A stretch of DNA of 64,000 bases from Candidatus Paceibacterota bacterium (lineage in GTDB: Bacteria > Actinomycetota > Actinomycetes > Nanopelagicales > Nanopelagicaceae): positions 62,001-126,000 of the forward strand of contig DATKUL010000001.1 in the NCBI GenBank assembly GCA_035530615.1, read 5' to 3'. The first letter of the stretch is position 1. The number at the start of each line of letters is the position of its first letter. The notes beneath the pieces were generated by a model. It was not told the origin of the DNA, searched no databases, and saw only the letters and a list, made by a program, of their open reading frames with translations. Made by a program: the position numbers and the translations under genes. This document shows, in pieces, positions 19,955-27,625 of this stretch.

Positions 19955-21016
19955 CTAGTCGACCTTAACTTTTCCAGTCTTGATCGCGATGCCAAGTTGG
20001 CGAACTTCATTTTGAAGTTTGCCAGCAACCTTCTTTGCCAAGTCATGATATGAAGCCAGGTAGGTTCCTCGATTGGCCAATGTTCCCATGTAGCCCTTGG
20101 AAGTGAACTTGCCAGTTGCAACATCCTTGATGACAGCCGATACGGAAGTGTCGACACCCTTGACAACAGAGGTCAAAAGTACTGACCGATATTGAGGGGC
20201 TTGGACGAATCCATCAGAGTCAACCCAGATAGTCACTGACTTCTTACCAGTCATTGACTGTCCTGCAGTTGCTCCACCTAGTCCACCGGCAACTGGGAAG
20301 ATTACATCTGCACCCTGTTGCTCGAAGTTCTTAGATATCTGCAATGCCTTGGCCTGATCAGAGAATCCACCTACGAATGTTCCGTCCTTCTTGACGGTAT
20401 CCCAGCCAAGTGCAACAACACTCTTGCCCTTAACTTTGTTGTAATAGGCAACTCCCTTTGCGAAGCCGTCCATAAAAATTGTAACTGGTGGAATATTAAG
20501 TCCGCCGTATGTCGCAACTTTTCCTGTCTTAGAGAAACCTGCTGCGAGATAGCCAGCCTGGAAGGCAGATTGGTTGGTTGCAAACTGAACACCCTTCAGG
20601 TTTGCGAAAGAATCTCCTGGCCACTTATCGAAATTTGGACCATGATCGAAGCCATCTTGATCGATGATTGCAAACTTTGTACCAGCGTTTGCCTTTGCAG
20701 CAGCAACAATCGCATCATTAATCAAGAAGCCAACGCCGATGATGACATTGCATCCTTCATCAACCAACTTCTTGATGTTCGGTGCATAGTCAGCATCCGA
20801 CTGTGCCGCAAGGTACTTAACCGAAACCGAGCCTGAAGCGGCCTTCTGGGCCCCGCGCCATGCTGAGGCGTTGAATGACTTGTCATCCACGCCGCCAGTG
20901 TCGAGAGCTAGACAGGCTTTTACTTTGGTTGCAGCAGTGGCGATGGGAGCCACGGTTATGCCAACTGCCAATGTGGTAGCCGCTAAAAGGGCACCATAAC
21001 GCAATGACTTTTTCAA
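19955..21016 (-). CDS. BMP-family nucleoside-binding protein
   Basis: Extracytoplasmic solute-binding protein of the PnrA/BMP family, 353 residues. Residues 1-29 form a Sec signal peptide (KK, hydrophobic core, ATAAT). The mature part shows ALDTGGVDDKSFNASAWRGAQ (ligand-contacting D and F), IGVGFLINDAI, IDQDGFDHGP and QADVIFPVAGGLG-like segments. No clear lipobox is present, unlike many relatives. An SD (GGAGG) lies 4 nt before the ATG. It should feed nucleosides to the downstream ABC complex. Confidence 0.9.
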   Translation of the reverse strand: MKKSLRYGALLAATTLAVGITVAPIATAATKVKACLALDTGGVDDKSFNASAWRGAQKAASGSVSVKYLAAQSDADYAPNIKKLVDEGCNVIIGVGFLINDAIVAAAKANAGTKFAIIDQDGFDHGPNFDKWPGDSFANLKGVQFATNQSAFQAGYLAAGFSKTGKVATYGGLNIPPVTIFMDGFAKGVAYYNKVKGKSVVALGWDTVKKDGTFVGGFSDQAKALQISKNFEQQGADVIFPVAGGLGGATAGQSMTGKKSVTIWVDSDGFVQAPQYRSVLLTSVVKGVDTSVSAVIKDVATGKFTSKGYMGTLANRGTYLASYHDLAKKVAGKLQNEVRQLGIAIKTGKVKVD

Positions 21017-21147
21017 TGTTCCTCCAAAAACCCCATATCTTTTGTGGGGATTGATTGGGTCTAACCCTAGTACGGCAAAAGGAAATAGCCCATAAAATAC
21101 CGAGAATTAACCCTCATCCAATGTAACAACTTGGTAAAGATTTTCCC
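21017..21147 (-). promoter_or_regulatory. Upstream region of the BMP gene with leader hairpin
   Basis: A CCCCA/TGGGG hairpin (21031-21049) lies just upstream of the SD on the minus strand. The rest of the 131-bp gap is A+T-rich and probably contains the promoter of the binding-protein gene, though no pair of boxes is certain. Confidence 0.4.
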
Positions 21148-22137
21148 CTATTTGGAAAGTTTTCCCGCCTTGAGGGCGGCCAGGTAGATAGATTTGCGAT
21201 ACTTTGCCAGACTTGCAGACCAGAGCGAGATTTCAATACCGCCGTTCTGGATTCCGTACTTGCGTCCATAAATGCCAAGTTTCGGATCCAGAACGTCAGC
21301 CACTGAGCGCCCCGCGACGCTTTCAGAAATAAAATCTACAATCGCCTTGTCCACACGTTTCATCACAGATGCCAGTATGTATTTCTTTGTGCCAGAGGTC
21401 AGGGTTACGTATTGGTCTGGTTCTACGACGATCAAGCCCGCATTCGCACCATCCTTATTCGCGCTAACGATTGCGTCGAGCACATCGGAATCCGAACCCG
21501 TAGTGGTCAGGAAAATTACATCAGCGCCTCCTGCGACCATCGCAGCAGCTGCCGCACCCCAAGAATCCTTTGAATATTTGATACCAAAGGTCAAACCCTT
21601 TTTAGTGGCGCGGGCGCCCGCCAGAAAACCTACTTCATACTTTTTTGATTGTGTTGAACTTCCAACCAGACCGATACGATCAGTTTTGGTCGCATATGCC
21701 GCGGCAACACCCGCAAGATAACCACCCTGGTCTTCTGCAAAAATAAGTGACGCAACATTGACAAGGTCAACGGTTGCATCATTCACCATAGCAAATTGAT
21801 GGTTTGGATAAAGTTGTGCAACCTCCTTGATGGCAGCCGCGTATCCGCCCCCGACGGCGATTACCGGTCCCGCACCCATGGCAATAAGGTTCTTAAGCCT
21901 TAGTACCCGATCAGATTCTGAACCAGTTGTGACGGTGGCGGCGACTTGAATTTGAAAACGTTTCTTTGCCAAAGCAATTCCCTCGGCAACAGCATCGTTG
22001 AAAGCATGATCACCCGGTCCGCCAATTTCATAGGCAATGCCAATCCGGAGGATGTGGGTAGCCTGGGACGTAGTTGCAAGGGTCGTCACGCTCAGTGCAA
22101 AAACGATCAGCGAAAGCGCGAAGACGCGAAATTTCAT
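21148..22137 (-). CDS. Second PnrA/BMP-like binding protein
   Basis: A 329-residue paralogue of the downstream binding protein. An N-terminal signal peptide (~1-26, ending TSQAT) is followed by [24 protein letters not shown], the BMP signature, then [41 protein letters not shown] and [16 protein letters not shown]. It starts inside the trpS stop (4-nt overlap). No second permease set lies nearby, so it may share the transporter encoded below or sense ligands. The sequence is quite different from its neighbour, suggesting another substrate. Confidence 0.8.
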   Translation of the reverse strand: MKFRVFALSLIVFALSVTTLATTSQATHILRIGIAYEIGGPGDHAFNDAVAEGIALAKKRFQIQVAATVTTGSESDRVLRLKNLIAMGAGPVIAVGGGYAAAIKEVAQLYPNHQFAMVNDATVDLVNVASLIFAEDQGGYLAGVAAAYATKTDRIGLVGSSTQSKKYEVGFLAGARATKKGLTFGIKYSKDSWGAAAAAMVAGGADVIFLTTTGSDSDVLDAIVSANKDGANAGLIVVEPDQYVTLTSGTKKYILASVMKRVDKAIVDFISESVAGRSVADVLDPKLGIYGRKYGIQNGGIEISLWSASLAKYRKSIYLAALKAGKLSK

Positions 22138-23132
22138 CTCACTAGACCCATATTTCTATAGGTATCTTCCAGCGTTTTCTCTGCCACGATACGCGCCTTA
22201 GCGGCACCCTCATGCAGAATTGCTAGGAGTCCAGGCTCATCGTCCAGCAGGTCCAAGGCGCGCTGGCGGATGGGGCTAAGGAATTCAACAACAACATCAG
22301 CGACTGCGGTTTTGAAATCTCCATAACCTTTGCCCTCGAACTCCATTTCGACTTCGGCAATCGAGCGACCCGAAATCGCGGAGTGGATTGTGATCAGATT
22401 GCTTATCCCTGGCTTCTCTTTCTCATCAAAGCGCACTTCACGACCCGTGTCCGTGACTGCACTCTTTATTTTCTTGGCATTAACTTCGGGTGGATCCATA
22501 ATCTCAATAACACCCTGCTTCGAAGCAGCGGATTTACTCATCCTGGCGAGTGGATTCTGCAGATCGTTAATCTTTGCACCACTTTTAAGAATGTACGCTT
22601 CTGGAAGTTGAAATGTCTGACCAAAACGAGAATTGAAGCGTCCTGCCAAATCCCGCGTAAGTTCGATGTGCTGACGTTGATCCTCTCCAACAGGTACATG
22701 ATGTGCTTGATAGAGCAGAATGTCAGCGGCTTGCAACATCGGATATGTGAAGAGTCCGACGACAGTTCGGTCGGTTCCGTTCTTGGATGATTTGTCTTTG
22801 AATTGTGTCATGCGACTAGCTTCACCGAATCCGGCAAGACACTCCATGACCCAACCCAACTGATTGTGTTGGACCACGTGGGATTGTAGAAAGAAAGTGC
22901 ACTTCGTTGGGTCGATGCCGATCGCAATAAGTTGCGCAGCCGATCGCAGAGTTCTTTCGTAAAGTACCGCGGGGTCAGTCTCAACAGTAAGGGCGTGCAA
23001 ATCAGCGATGCAGTAGAAAGCATCGTGATCATTTTGGAACTCCACCCATTGTCGAACCGCACCAAGGTAATTTCCTAGATGAAATGATTCACTCGTGGGT
23101 TGAATGCCAGATAAGACTCTTTTGCGCGTCAT
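22134..23132 (-). CDS. trpS: Tryptophanyl-tRNA synthetase
   Basis: Charges tRNA-Trp. The 332-residue product is a standard bacterial TrpS. The HIGH-type motif is in [18 protein letters not shown] (~12-29) and the KMSKS-type loop in [13 protein letters not shown] (~195). [20 protein letters not shown] (~150) binds tryptophan and AMP. It lies 5 bp after the CNNM-type gene and overlaps the next gene by 4 nt. Confidence 0.96.
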   Translation of the reverse strand: MTRKRVLSGIQPTSESFHLGNYLGAVRQWVEFQNDHDAFYCIADLHALTVETDPAVLYERTLRSAAQLIAIGIDPTKCTFFLQSHVVQHNQLGWVMECLAGFGEASRMTQFKDKSSKNGTDRTVVGLFTYPMLQAADILLYQAHHVPVGEDQRQHIELTRDLAGRFNSRFGQTFQLPEAYILKSGAKINDLQNPLARMSKSAASKQGVIEIMDPPEVNAKKIKSAVTDTGREVRFDEKEKPGISNLITIHSAISGRSIAEVEMEFEGKGYGDFKTAVADVVVEFLSPIRQRALDLLDDEPGLLAILHEGAAKARIVAEKTLEDTYRNMGLVR

Positions 23133-23137
23133 GCGCC

Positions 23138-24460
23138 TTATTCTCCCACGTCTGAGGGAATCGGTGAGATCAATAAGGTTCCTGCGCGGTTGCCTTCCAT
23201 GGTGAGCACTGTGATCCGCGCCGCATCTATATCCGCTACATCGTTGATTTTTGGAATATGACCGAGAAAATGCATCACAAGACCACTCGCGGTCTCGTAT
23301 GGGCCCTCAGCAATCTCTAACCCAGTCAACTCCTGTAGATCCTCAATGGAAATAAGACCATCCACCTCAAAATCTCCGGTGCGAGATTTTCGCCCCGACT
23401 CCGTTTCATCGGTGTCGTACTCATCTTGAATATCTCCGATTAGACATTCGACGAGATCCTCCATAGTCACAATGCCATCGGTTCCACCATATTCATCCAG
23501 AACGATGGCAAGGTGTTGATGCTGCAGACGCATCTCGGTGAGAGCGGGCAAAACTCCTTTTGTCCCAGGCAAGAACATAATTGGGCGGACCAACTCTTGA
23601 ATCTTCTCGCCGCTACCAGCCAAAGAGGTATCGAGAAGATCTCGAACATGTATAAACCCTATAACCTCATCGCTAGATCCACGGACAACCGGGTAACGCG
23701 AATGCGCGCGGTCGACCGCGAGCGCGATCGCCTTTCCGACGGTGAGTGACCCGTCAAGAAACTCCACTTCGGTCCGATGGACCATAACTTCATGGACCTG
23801 ACGATCACTTGCATTGAACACTTCCTCAACAATGTCTCGCTCTTCATCCGTCAAGGCAGCGTGCCCGGCAACGAGATCGAGCAATTCCTCCTCCGACATT
23901 TGGTCCCGCTGCTCCTCCGGATCAACTCCAAAGATTCGCACAATGAGATTGGTGGAATGGGAAAGTAACCAGATAACCGGGCGGAAAAACATCGCCACAA
24001 CATCAATAATTGGTGCCGCCCCCAGAGCGATTGTCTCCGTGCGGAAAAGCGCCAGTCTCTTTGGAACCAACTCCCCAAAGACGAGGGAGAAATAGGCGAT
24101 GATCAGCGTAAGACCCACGAGAGATATGGCATTGCTCCAACCCTGGGAAAAACCTCGTTCCTGCAGCCACGGTTGGACGTAACTACCAATGCGTTCGGCA
24201 CCCAGGGCAGCCGAGAGAAATCCGCAGACCGTAACCCCCACTTGGACTGCAGCCAGAAAGCGGTTGGGATTGGCTGTCAGCGCGGCGACCCGGCGCCCCC
24301 GCTTCCCCTTGAGCGCCATCTGTCGGACTTGGCTCTCTCTCAATGAGATGAGCGCGATCTCAGCCGCGACGAAGAGGGATCCGAGGAGGATGAAGAAGGC
24401 CACAACCCCAATATCGGTGAAGAGTCCCTGGACCGAGCGGCCTGAGGATGCGAGGTTCAT
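23138..24460 (-). CDS. CNNM/CorC-type membrane protein with CBS pair (hemolysin family)
   Basis: A 440-residue protein of the UPF0053/HlyC-CorC family, linked to magnesium or other cation homeostasis. The N-terminal DUF21 domain (~10-200) has several transmembrane helices and the [12 protein letters not shown] segment (~125). A CBS pair (~215-340) includes [21 protein letters not shown] and [19 protein letters not shown]. The C-terminal CorC_HlyC domain has [12 protein letters not shown]. It is the first gene of the long minus-strand run through trpS. Confidence 0.88.
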   Translation of the reverse strand: MNLASSGRSVQGLFTDIGVVAFFILLGSLFVAAEIALISLRESQVRQMALKGKRGRRVAALTANPNRFLAAVQVGVTVCGFLSAALGAERIGSYVQPWLQERGFSQGWSNAISLVGLTLIIAYFSLVFGELVPKRLALFRTETIALGAAPIIDVVAMFFRPVIWLLSHSTNLIVRIFGVDPEEQRDQMSEEELLDLVAGHAALTDEERDIVEEVFNASDRQVHEVMVHRTEVEFLDGSLTVGKAIALAVDRAHSRYPVVRGSSDEVIGFIHVRDLLDTSLAGSGEKIQELVRPIMFLPGTKGVLPALTEMRLQHQHLAIVLDEYGGTDGIVTMEDLVECLIGDIQDEYDTDETESGRKSRTGDFEVDGLISIEDLQELTGLEIAEGPYETASGLVMHFLGHIPKINDVADIDAARITVLTMEGNRAGTLLISPIPSDVGE

Positions 24461-24650
24461 GAGTGAAAGCGTATCGGGGTTCAGGTGCCCACTTCCCTAA
24501 ATCCTCGTCCATGCCGTAGCCTCACGGCAGCGCTGGAGTTCTGTCTGCGGCGCCGACTTCGGCTACTTCTTGGGAATCCTCGAGGGTAGGCGAGGTGCCT
24601 TCATCCAACGGACCGTCGGGCACGTACCTGCCCGGAGAAGGAGTCATGTC
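24461..24650 (+). promoter_or_regulatory. Divergent intergenic region and msiK leader
   Basis: 190 bp between divergent starts. On the plus strand a CGGGCA/TGCCCG hairpin (24617-24634) ends just before the AAGGAG ribosome binding site, so it could modulate translation of the ATPase gene. A second small hairpin GCCGT/ACGGC lies near 24515. No RNA gene was recognised. Confidence 0.45.
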
Positions 24651-25733
24651 ATGGCCTCTGTCGTATTCGACAAAGCAACACGTATCTATCCCGGAACAAC
24701 CGCCCCCGCAGTCGACAAATTAGACCTCGTCGTTAATGACGGCGAGTTTCTCGTTCTTGTCGGACCATCAGGTTGCGGCAAGTCAACCTCACTTCGCATG
24801 TTGGCCGGACTGGAAGAAATCGATAACGGACGCATTCTTATTGGCGACCGCGATGTAACAAATGTGGCCCCGAAGGATCGCGATATTGCAATGGTCTTCC
24901 AATCATATGCGCTCTACCCACACATGACCGTTTCGGAGAATATGGGCTTCGCACTCAAGATTGCCGGAACCCCCAAGGAAGAACGTGAGCGTCGAGTTCT
25001 TGAGGCGGCAAAACTTCTCGATCTTGTGCCCTACCTAGAGCGCAAGCCAAAAGCTCTATCAGGTGGACAACGTCAGCGCGTTGCCATGGGTCGCGCCATT
25101 GTCCGCGAACCACAGGTCTTCTTGATGGACGAACCACTCTCCAACCTTGACGCAAAATTGCGCGTAGCCACACGTACACAGATTGCCGCACTACAACGTC
25201 GCCTCGGAATCACCACCGTCTATGTAACCCACGACCAAGTTGAAGCCATGACAATGGGCGACCGCGTTGCTGTTCTCAAGGATGGCCTCTTGCAACAGGT
25301 TGATACACCTCGAAATCTTTATGACAATCCTGCCAACGCATTTGTTGCCGGGTTCATTGGCTCTCCCGCGATGAACTTGCTGACTGCTCCAGTTGTTGGC
25401 GGAGTGGCCAAGTTGGGAGCTCTCTCCATTCCAGTTCCAACAAGTGCCGGCAACGTCGTAACAGTTGGAATTCGCCCCGAAGGATTCACTCCTGCAGCGG
25501 ATGGATTTCATGTTCTGGTTGAGGTTGTTGAAGAACTTGGTGCCGATGCATTTGTTTACGGCAAACCAGCCGATCCAACCGTGAAGTTTGCAAACGCAAC
25601 CGATGAGGGCGCTCAAGTAATTGTCCGCTGGGATCCTAAGAATCCACCAAAACCAGGTTCAACGATCTCCGTCGTTGCAAATCCATCAGGAATTCACCTC
25701 TTCGATGCAGCAACAGGTGAGCGCCTCAAGTAA
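24651..25733 (+). CDS. msiK: Sugar ABC transporter ATPase, UgpC/MsiK type
   Basis: ATPase of carbohydrate importers, 360 residues. ATG at 24651 is chosen because AAGGAG lies 7 nt before it; upstream in-frame starts have no such site. Walker A is GPSGCGKSTSLRMLAGLEE (~38), the signature LSGGQRQRVAMGRA (~135), Walker B QVFLMDEPLSNLDAKLR (~155), and a C-terminal OB-type domain has VGIRPEGF. No permease or binding-protein genes adjoin it, and a terminator follows at once. That fits the actinobacterial habit of one shared MsiK serving several sugar importers. Confidence 0.9.
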   Translation: MASVVFDKATRIYPGTTAPAVDKLDLVVNDGEFLVLVGPSGCGKSTSLRMLAGLEEIDNGRILIGDRDVTNVAPKDRDIAMVFQSYALYPHMTVSENMGFALKIAGTPKEERERRVLEAAKLLDLVPYLERKPKALSGGQRQRVAMGRAIVREPQVFLMDEPLSNLDAKLRVATRTQIAALQRRLGITTVYVTHDQVEAMTMGDRVAVLKDGLLQQVDTPRNLYDNPANAFVAGFIGSPAMNLLTAPVVGGVAKLGALSIPVPTSAGNVVTVGIRPEGFTPAADGFHVLVEVVEELGADAFVYGKPADPTVKFANATDEGAQVIVRWDPKNPPKPGSTISVVANPSGIHLFDAATGERLK

Positions 25734-25744
25734 CGTGCATTAAG

Positions 25745-25785
25745 AAAACTGCCCTCAATCGCTGTGATCGAGGGCAGTTTTTATT
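25745..25785 (+). terminator. Intrinsic terminator of msiK
   Basis: Perfect 12-bp stem with arms AAAACTGCCCTC and GAGGGCAGTTTT, followed by TTTATTT. It starts about 10 nt after the stop codon and marks the end of the core gene block before the accessory array. Confidence 0.93.
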
Positions 25786-25835
25786 TCTCCGAGGTCTTCT
25801 TTTTCTCTTCACAAGCAAGCTATTTGCACACTGAG

Positions 25836-25866
25836 AGTTCGCTTCACATTCCAACTAGTTAAACAC
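25836..25866 (+). repeat. Array repeat R0 (degenerate, internally deleted)
   Basis: AGTTCGC, TTCAC and CCAACTAGT followed by TAAACAC match repeat R2 (26870-26914) in order, with an 11-nt internal gap covering the TCTTGGGCA part. It lies ~50 bp after the msiK terminator and may be the left edge of the repeat-delimited array. Confidence 0.55.
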
Positions 25867-25903
25867 TTCTACAGTCACGGCGTCCCAAAGTCTGCTCCCT
25901 CGA

Positions 25904-25966
25904 GAGTTCAACCGATCCGTCATCGGACCAATTGAACTCATGATTTCCTCACGACCGTGAGGAAAT
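25904..25966 (+). promoter_or_regulatory. Structured leader with two hairpins before a small ORF
   Basis: Stem 1 pairs GAGTTCAA (25904-25911) with TTGAACTC (25932-25939) and encloses a CCGAT/ATCGG mini-hairpin. Stem 2 is a perfect 10-bp hairpin, ATTTCCTCAC (25943-25952) with GTGAGGAAAT (25957-25966). The leader ends only 6 nt before the AAGGAGG ribosome binding site, an arrangement suited to translational control. Confidence 0.65.
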
Positions 25967-25984
25967 TCGAGGAAGGAGGCCGTT

Positions 25985-26098
25985 ATGGATATTCACAGTT
26001 GGCTTACTCTCATCGTAAGCGTGGTTCGTATTGTTTTTCTAGTAATAGAAAGACATCGAACGCGCCATGGTGGTGGTAAAACCAACAACGAGTCCTAA
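25985..26098 (+). CDS. 37-residue single-pass membrane peptide, unknown function
   Basis: Starts at ATG with a near-perfect SD (AAGGAGG, 25973-25979) 5 nt upstream. The peptide begins MDIHSWLTLIVSVVRIVFLV, about 17 hydrophobic residues forming one membrane helix, followed by a basic segment with IERHRTRH, then GGGKTNNES. A terminator follows within 11 nt and a double-hairpin leader precedes, so it is a complete small transcription unit. Size, helix and charged tail resemble type I toxins and other small membrane peptides; no homologue is recognised. No antisense RNA was identified with certainty. Confidence 0.7.
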   Translation: MDIHSWLTLIVSVVRIVFLVIERHRTRHGGGKTNNES

Positions 26099-26108
26099 CA
26101 AGGGACGG

Positions 26109-26145
26109 CCACCTCGAGGTTTTGCCTCGAGGTGGTTCTATTTTT
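26109..26145 (+). terminator. Terminator of the small membrane peptide gene
   Basis: Perfect 11-bp stem CCACCTCGAGG / CCTCGAGGTGG with a TTTTG loop, followed by TTCTATTTTT. Confidence 0.92.
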
Positions 26146-26252
26146 ACACCCACTTTGTAATTACTTCAATGACAAATGAGGTGAAAAATCATTTATTTAA
26201 AAGAAATGACTTCGCTGTAATCAATTGGGTCTTTTCTGTAACTCTGCGTAAT

Positions 26253-26311
26253 GAACTGAACCCCTTCGGTCGGGACTCTTAATTGCGTCTCCAACTTCTG
26301 GGTTTCAGTTC
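26253..26311 (+). repeat. Inverted repeat in a gene-free stretch
   Basis: GAACTGAA (26253-26260) followed by CCC pairs with GGG/TTCAGTTC (to 26311), enclosing ~40 nt. Apart from this, the gene-free stretch 26146-26347 shows nothing recognisable; a tRNA was considered and rejected. Confidence 0.4.
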
Positions 26312-26347
26312 AAACTCGGGGCCCTTCCAATTTGTGCGTTCAGCATC

Positions 26348-26380
26348 TTGGGCAACCCCGCTAGTCATTAATGCAACCCT
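26348..26380 (+). repeat. Array repeat R1
   Basis: Clear copy: TTGGGCAACCCC, then GCTAGTCATTAATG, then CAACCC. It is preceded by GCGTTCA and TC, as in R2. Confidence 0.85.
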
Positions 26381-26397
26381 ATGAAGACCATTCATTC

Positions 26398-26430
26398 GTT
26401 ACTCCGAGTGACCTAAATTTCTGTCATACT
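26398..26430 (+). promoter_or_regulatory. Palindrome plus extended -10 promoter, copy A
   Basis: A 7-1-7 palindrome, GTTACTCCGAGTGAC (26398-26412), is followed by an extended -10 element TGTCATACT (26422-26430). Copy B at 31155 has the same order and spacing. The palindrome sits where a -35 box would be, suggesting a repressor or activator site. Confidence 0.65.
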
Positions 26431-26436
26431 TTGACT

Positions 26437-26491
26437 CACGCTGGATTGGCAGGCAAAGAGACTCGGTCACCTACCGGGTCTCTTTGCTTTT
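26437..26491 (+). ncRNA. Putative ~50-nt terminated small RNA, copy A
   Basis: Starts about 7 nt after the -10 element and ends in a 14-bp terminator stem, GCAAAGAGACTCGG (26453-26466) with CCGGGTCTCTTTGC (26474-26487), followed by TTTTCC. The segment GATTGGC (26444-26450) before the stem is identical in copy B, while the stem sequence differs but stays paired. The transcription start is inferred. In this copy it could alternatively be a leader attenuator of the gene at 26545. Confidence 0.55.
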
Positions 26492-26544
26492 CCTCAACGT
26501 GCAACCCTTCGCACGCGCCTACGAATTTGTTATGGTGACCCCTA

Positions 26545-26868
26545 ATGAACACCGTTATTGATCGTCTCCTCGCTGCCCTTAATGCGCATAATCTTGAAGC
26601 CATCGTTGCCTGTTATGACCCAAAAGCCACGATCGAAGATGGCAGTGACCGAGTTCTTGCCAACGGCCACCTGGGGATTCGCAACCATACTGGCCCAATG
26701 TTCGAGACCTATCCAGCACTTCACGTAGAACCACTGGGACGATGGGAAGTTGGATCATTCGTTGCACAAAAAGAACAGGTGACTGGAAGGACAACAGAGC
26801 CAGAGCGCCACATTGCTGTCTATCAACTGAATAACGGACTTATCGTGCGAGAACGACTTCTGCGCTAA
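26545..26868 (+). CDS. SnoaL/NTF2-like protein
   Basis: A 107-residue protein with the SnoaL-like pattern: an N-terminal helix IDRLLAALNAHNLEAIVACY, the DPKATIEDG strand, GHLGIRNH, then alternating strands ending YQLNNGLIVRERLL. The fold is used by small isomerases, hydratases and ligand-binding proteins, and the substrate cannot be inferred. A TATGGT hexamer 8 nt before the ATG suggests a leaderless message. It is the cassette between repeats R1 and R2, with R2 starting right after the stop. Confidence 0.75.
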   Translation: MNTVIDRLLAALNAHNLEAIVACYDPKATIEDGSDRVLANGHLGIRNHTGPMFETYPALHVEPLGRWEVGSFVAQKEQVTGRTTEPERHIAVYQLNNGLIVRERLLR

Positions 26869-26884
26869 GTTCGCGTTCACTGTC

Positions 26885-26917
26885 TTGGGCAATCCAACTA
26901 GTCGTTAATACACCCCC
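26885..26917 (+). repeat. Array repeat R2
   Basis: TTGGGCAATCC, then AACTAGTCGTTAATA, then CACCCCC. The conserved left extension GTTCGCGTTCA and TC begins immediately after the SnoaL-like gene's stop codon. Confidence 0.8.
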
Positions 26918-26948
26918 ATTGGTCAATGCAACTTGTTCGGACGCAAGG

Positions 26949-27443
26949 CTAAAGGTCGCTATGGACCCAGTACACGAAGTTCGCCATCTGAGGCCGTTCT
27001 TCCCATCCATTCTTCGTGTAAAAGCCTCGTTCATACGACTCTCGATGTTTGCCATTCAGGAGCGAAAGCCGAATAGCACCACGTGTCTTGGCCTCCCCCA
27101 CCAGGTGATCCAAGAAGGCTCTACCGAGGCCTTGACCGCGAGCGTCAGATTGGAGAAAGAGTTCGGATACATAGCCCTCAGGTCCAGACATGAATAAATT
27201 GGTCAGCCAGTGAACATTGCTGTACCCCAGCACGTCTCCTTCTTTCGTAATGGCAACCAGCGTTGTGCTCATCGGACTCTCCACCAGCAGATGGAGGTGC
27301 TCTCGCACTAGAAGTTCGACATCATTGATTGAAAGGTCTCGCAAGGAGGAAAACCAACCGATGGCCTTGAGCAACTTGGCAATTTGGGATGCGTCATCTT
27401 CGGTTGCTGCACGCAATGTGTAGTCGGGAGGTTTCTCGCTCAT
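26949..27443 (-). CDS. GNAT-family N-acetyltransferase
   Basis: A 164-residue acetyl-CoA-dependent acetyltransferase; start at the ATG of MSEKPPDYTLRAATEDD, since the longer in-frame form begins with a non-family extension. The acetyl-CoA loop is SDARGQGLGRAFLDHLV (~110-125), and the C-terminal region SYERGFYTKNGWEERP is the usual GNAT end. The acceptor is unknown. It occupies the segment between R2 and R3 but points leftwards, against most genes of the array. Confidence 0.85.
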   Translation of the reverse strand: MSEKPPDYTLRAATEDDASQIAKLLKAIGWFSSLRDLSINDVELLVREHLHLLVESPMSTTLVAITKEGDVLGYSNVHWLTNLFMSGPEGYVSELFLQSDARGQGLGRAFLDHLVGEAKTRGAIRLSLLNGKHRESYERGFYTKNGWEERPQMANFVYWVHSDL

Positions 27444-27557
27444 GAAGATTAAGGTAGCAGTCGTTGTCTTGAACAAGCCGACCATTTTCCGTTGTTAATA
27501 GTCTAAAGAAAACGCGCAAAAATAGACCATCCTTAACGCGAGCCCAGTCCGGCCAAG

Positions 27558-27590
27558 TTGGGCAACCCCACTAATCGTTATTACAACCCC
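27558..27590 (+). repeat. Array repeat R3
   Basis: TTGGGCAACCCC, then ACTAATCGTTATTA, then CAACCCC. Upstream TAACG (from 27533) pairs with CGTTA at 27576-27580, and GCCCA with TGGGC, giving nested stems. Confidence 0.85.
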
Positions 27591-27625
27591 TTGCAGGGAA
27601 ACATTCTGGTGCCAATTAACAAATC

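Noticed and set aside
24570-24650. N-terminal extension of the MsiK-type ATPase
   Set aside because: Crosses the leader hairpin; the ATG at 24651 has a good SD and gives the conserved start.
26265-26336. tRNA-like stretch (an anticodon-loop-like CTCTTAA, then TTCAAAC and a final CCA)
   Set aside because: The anticodon stem pairs poorly, no T stem forms around TTCAAAC, and no 5' acceptor half lies at the right distance.
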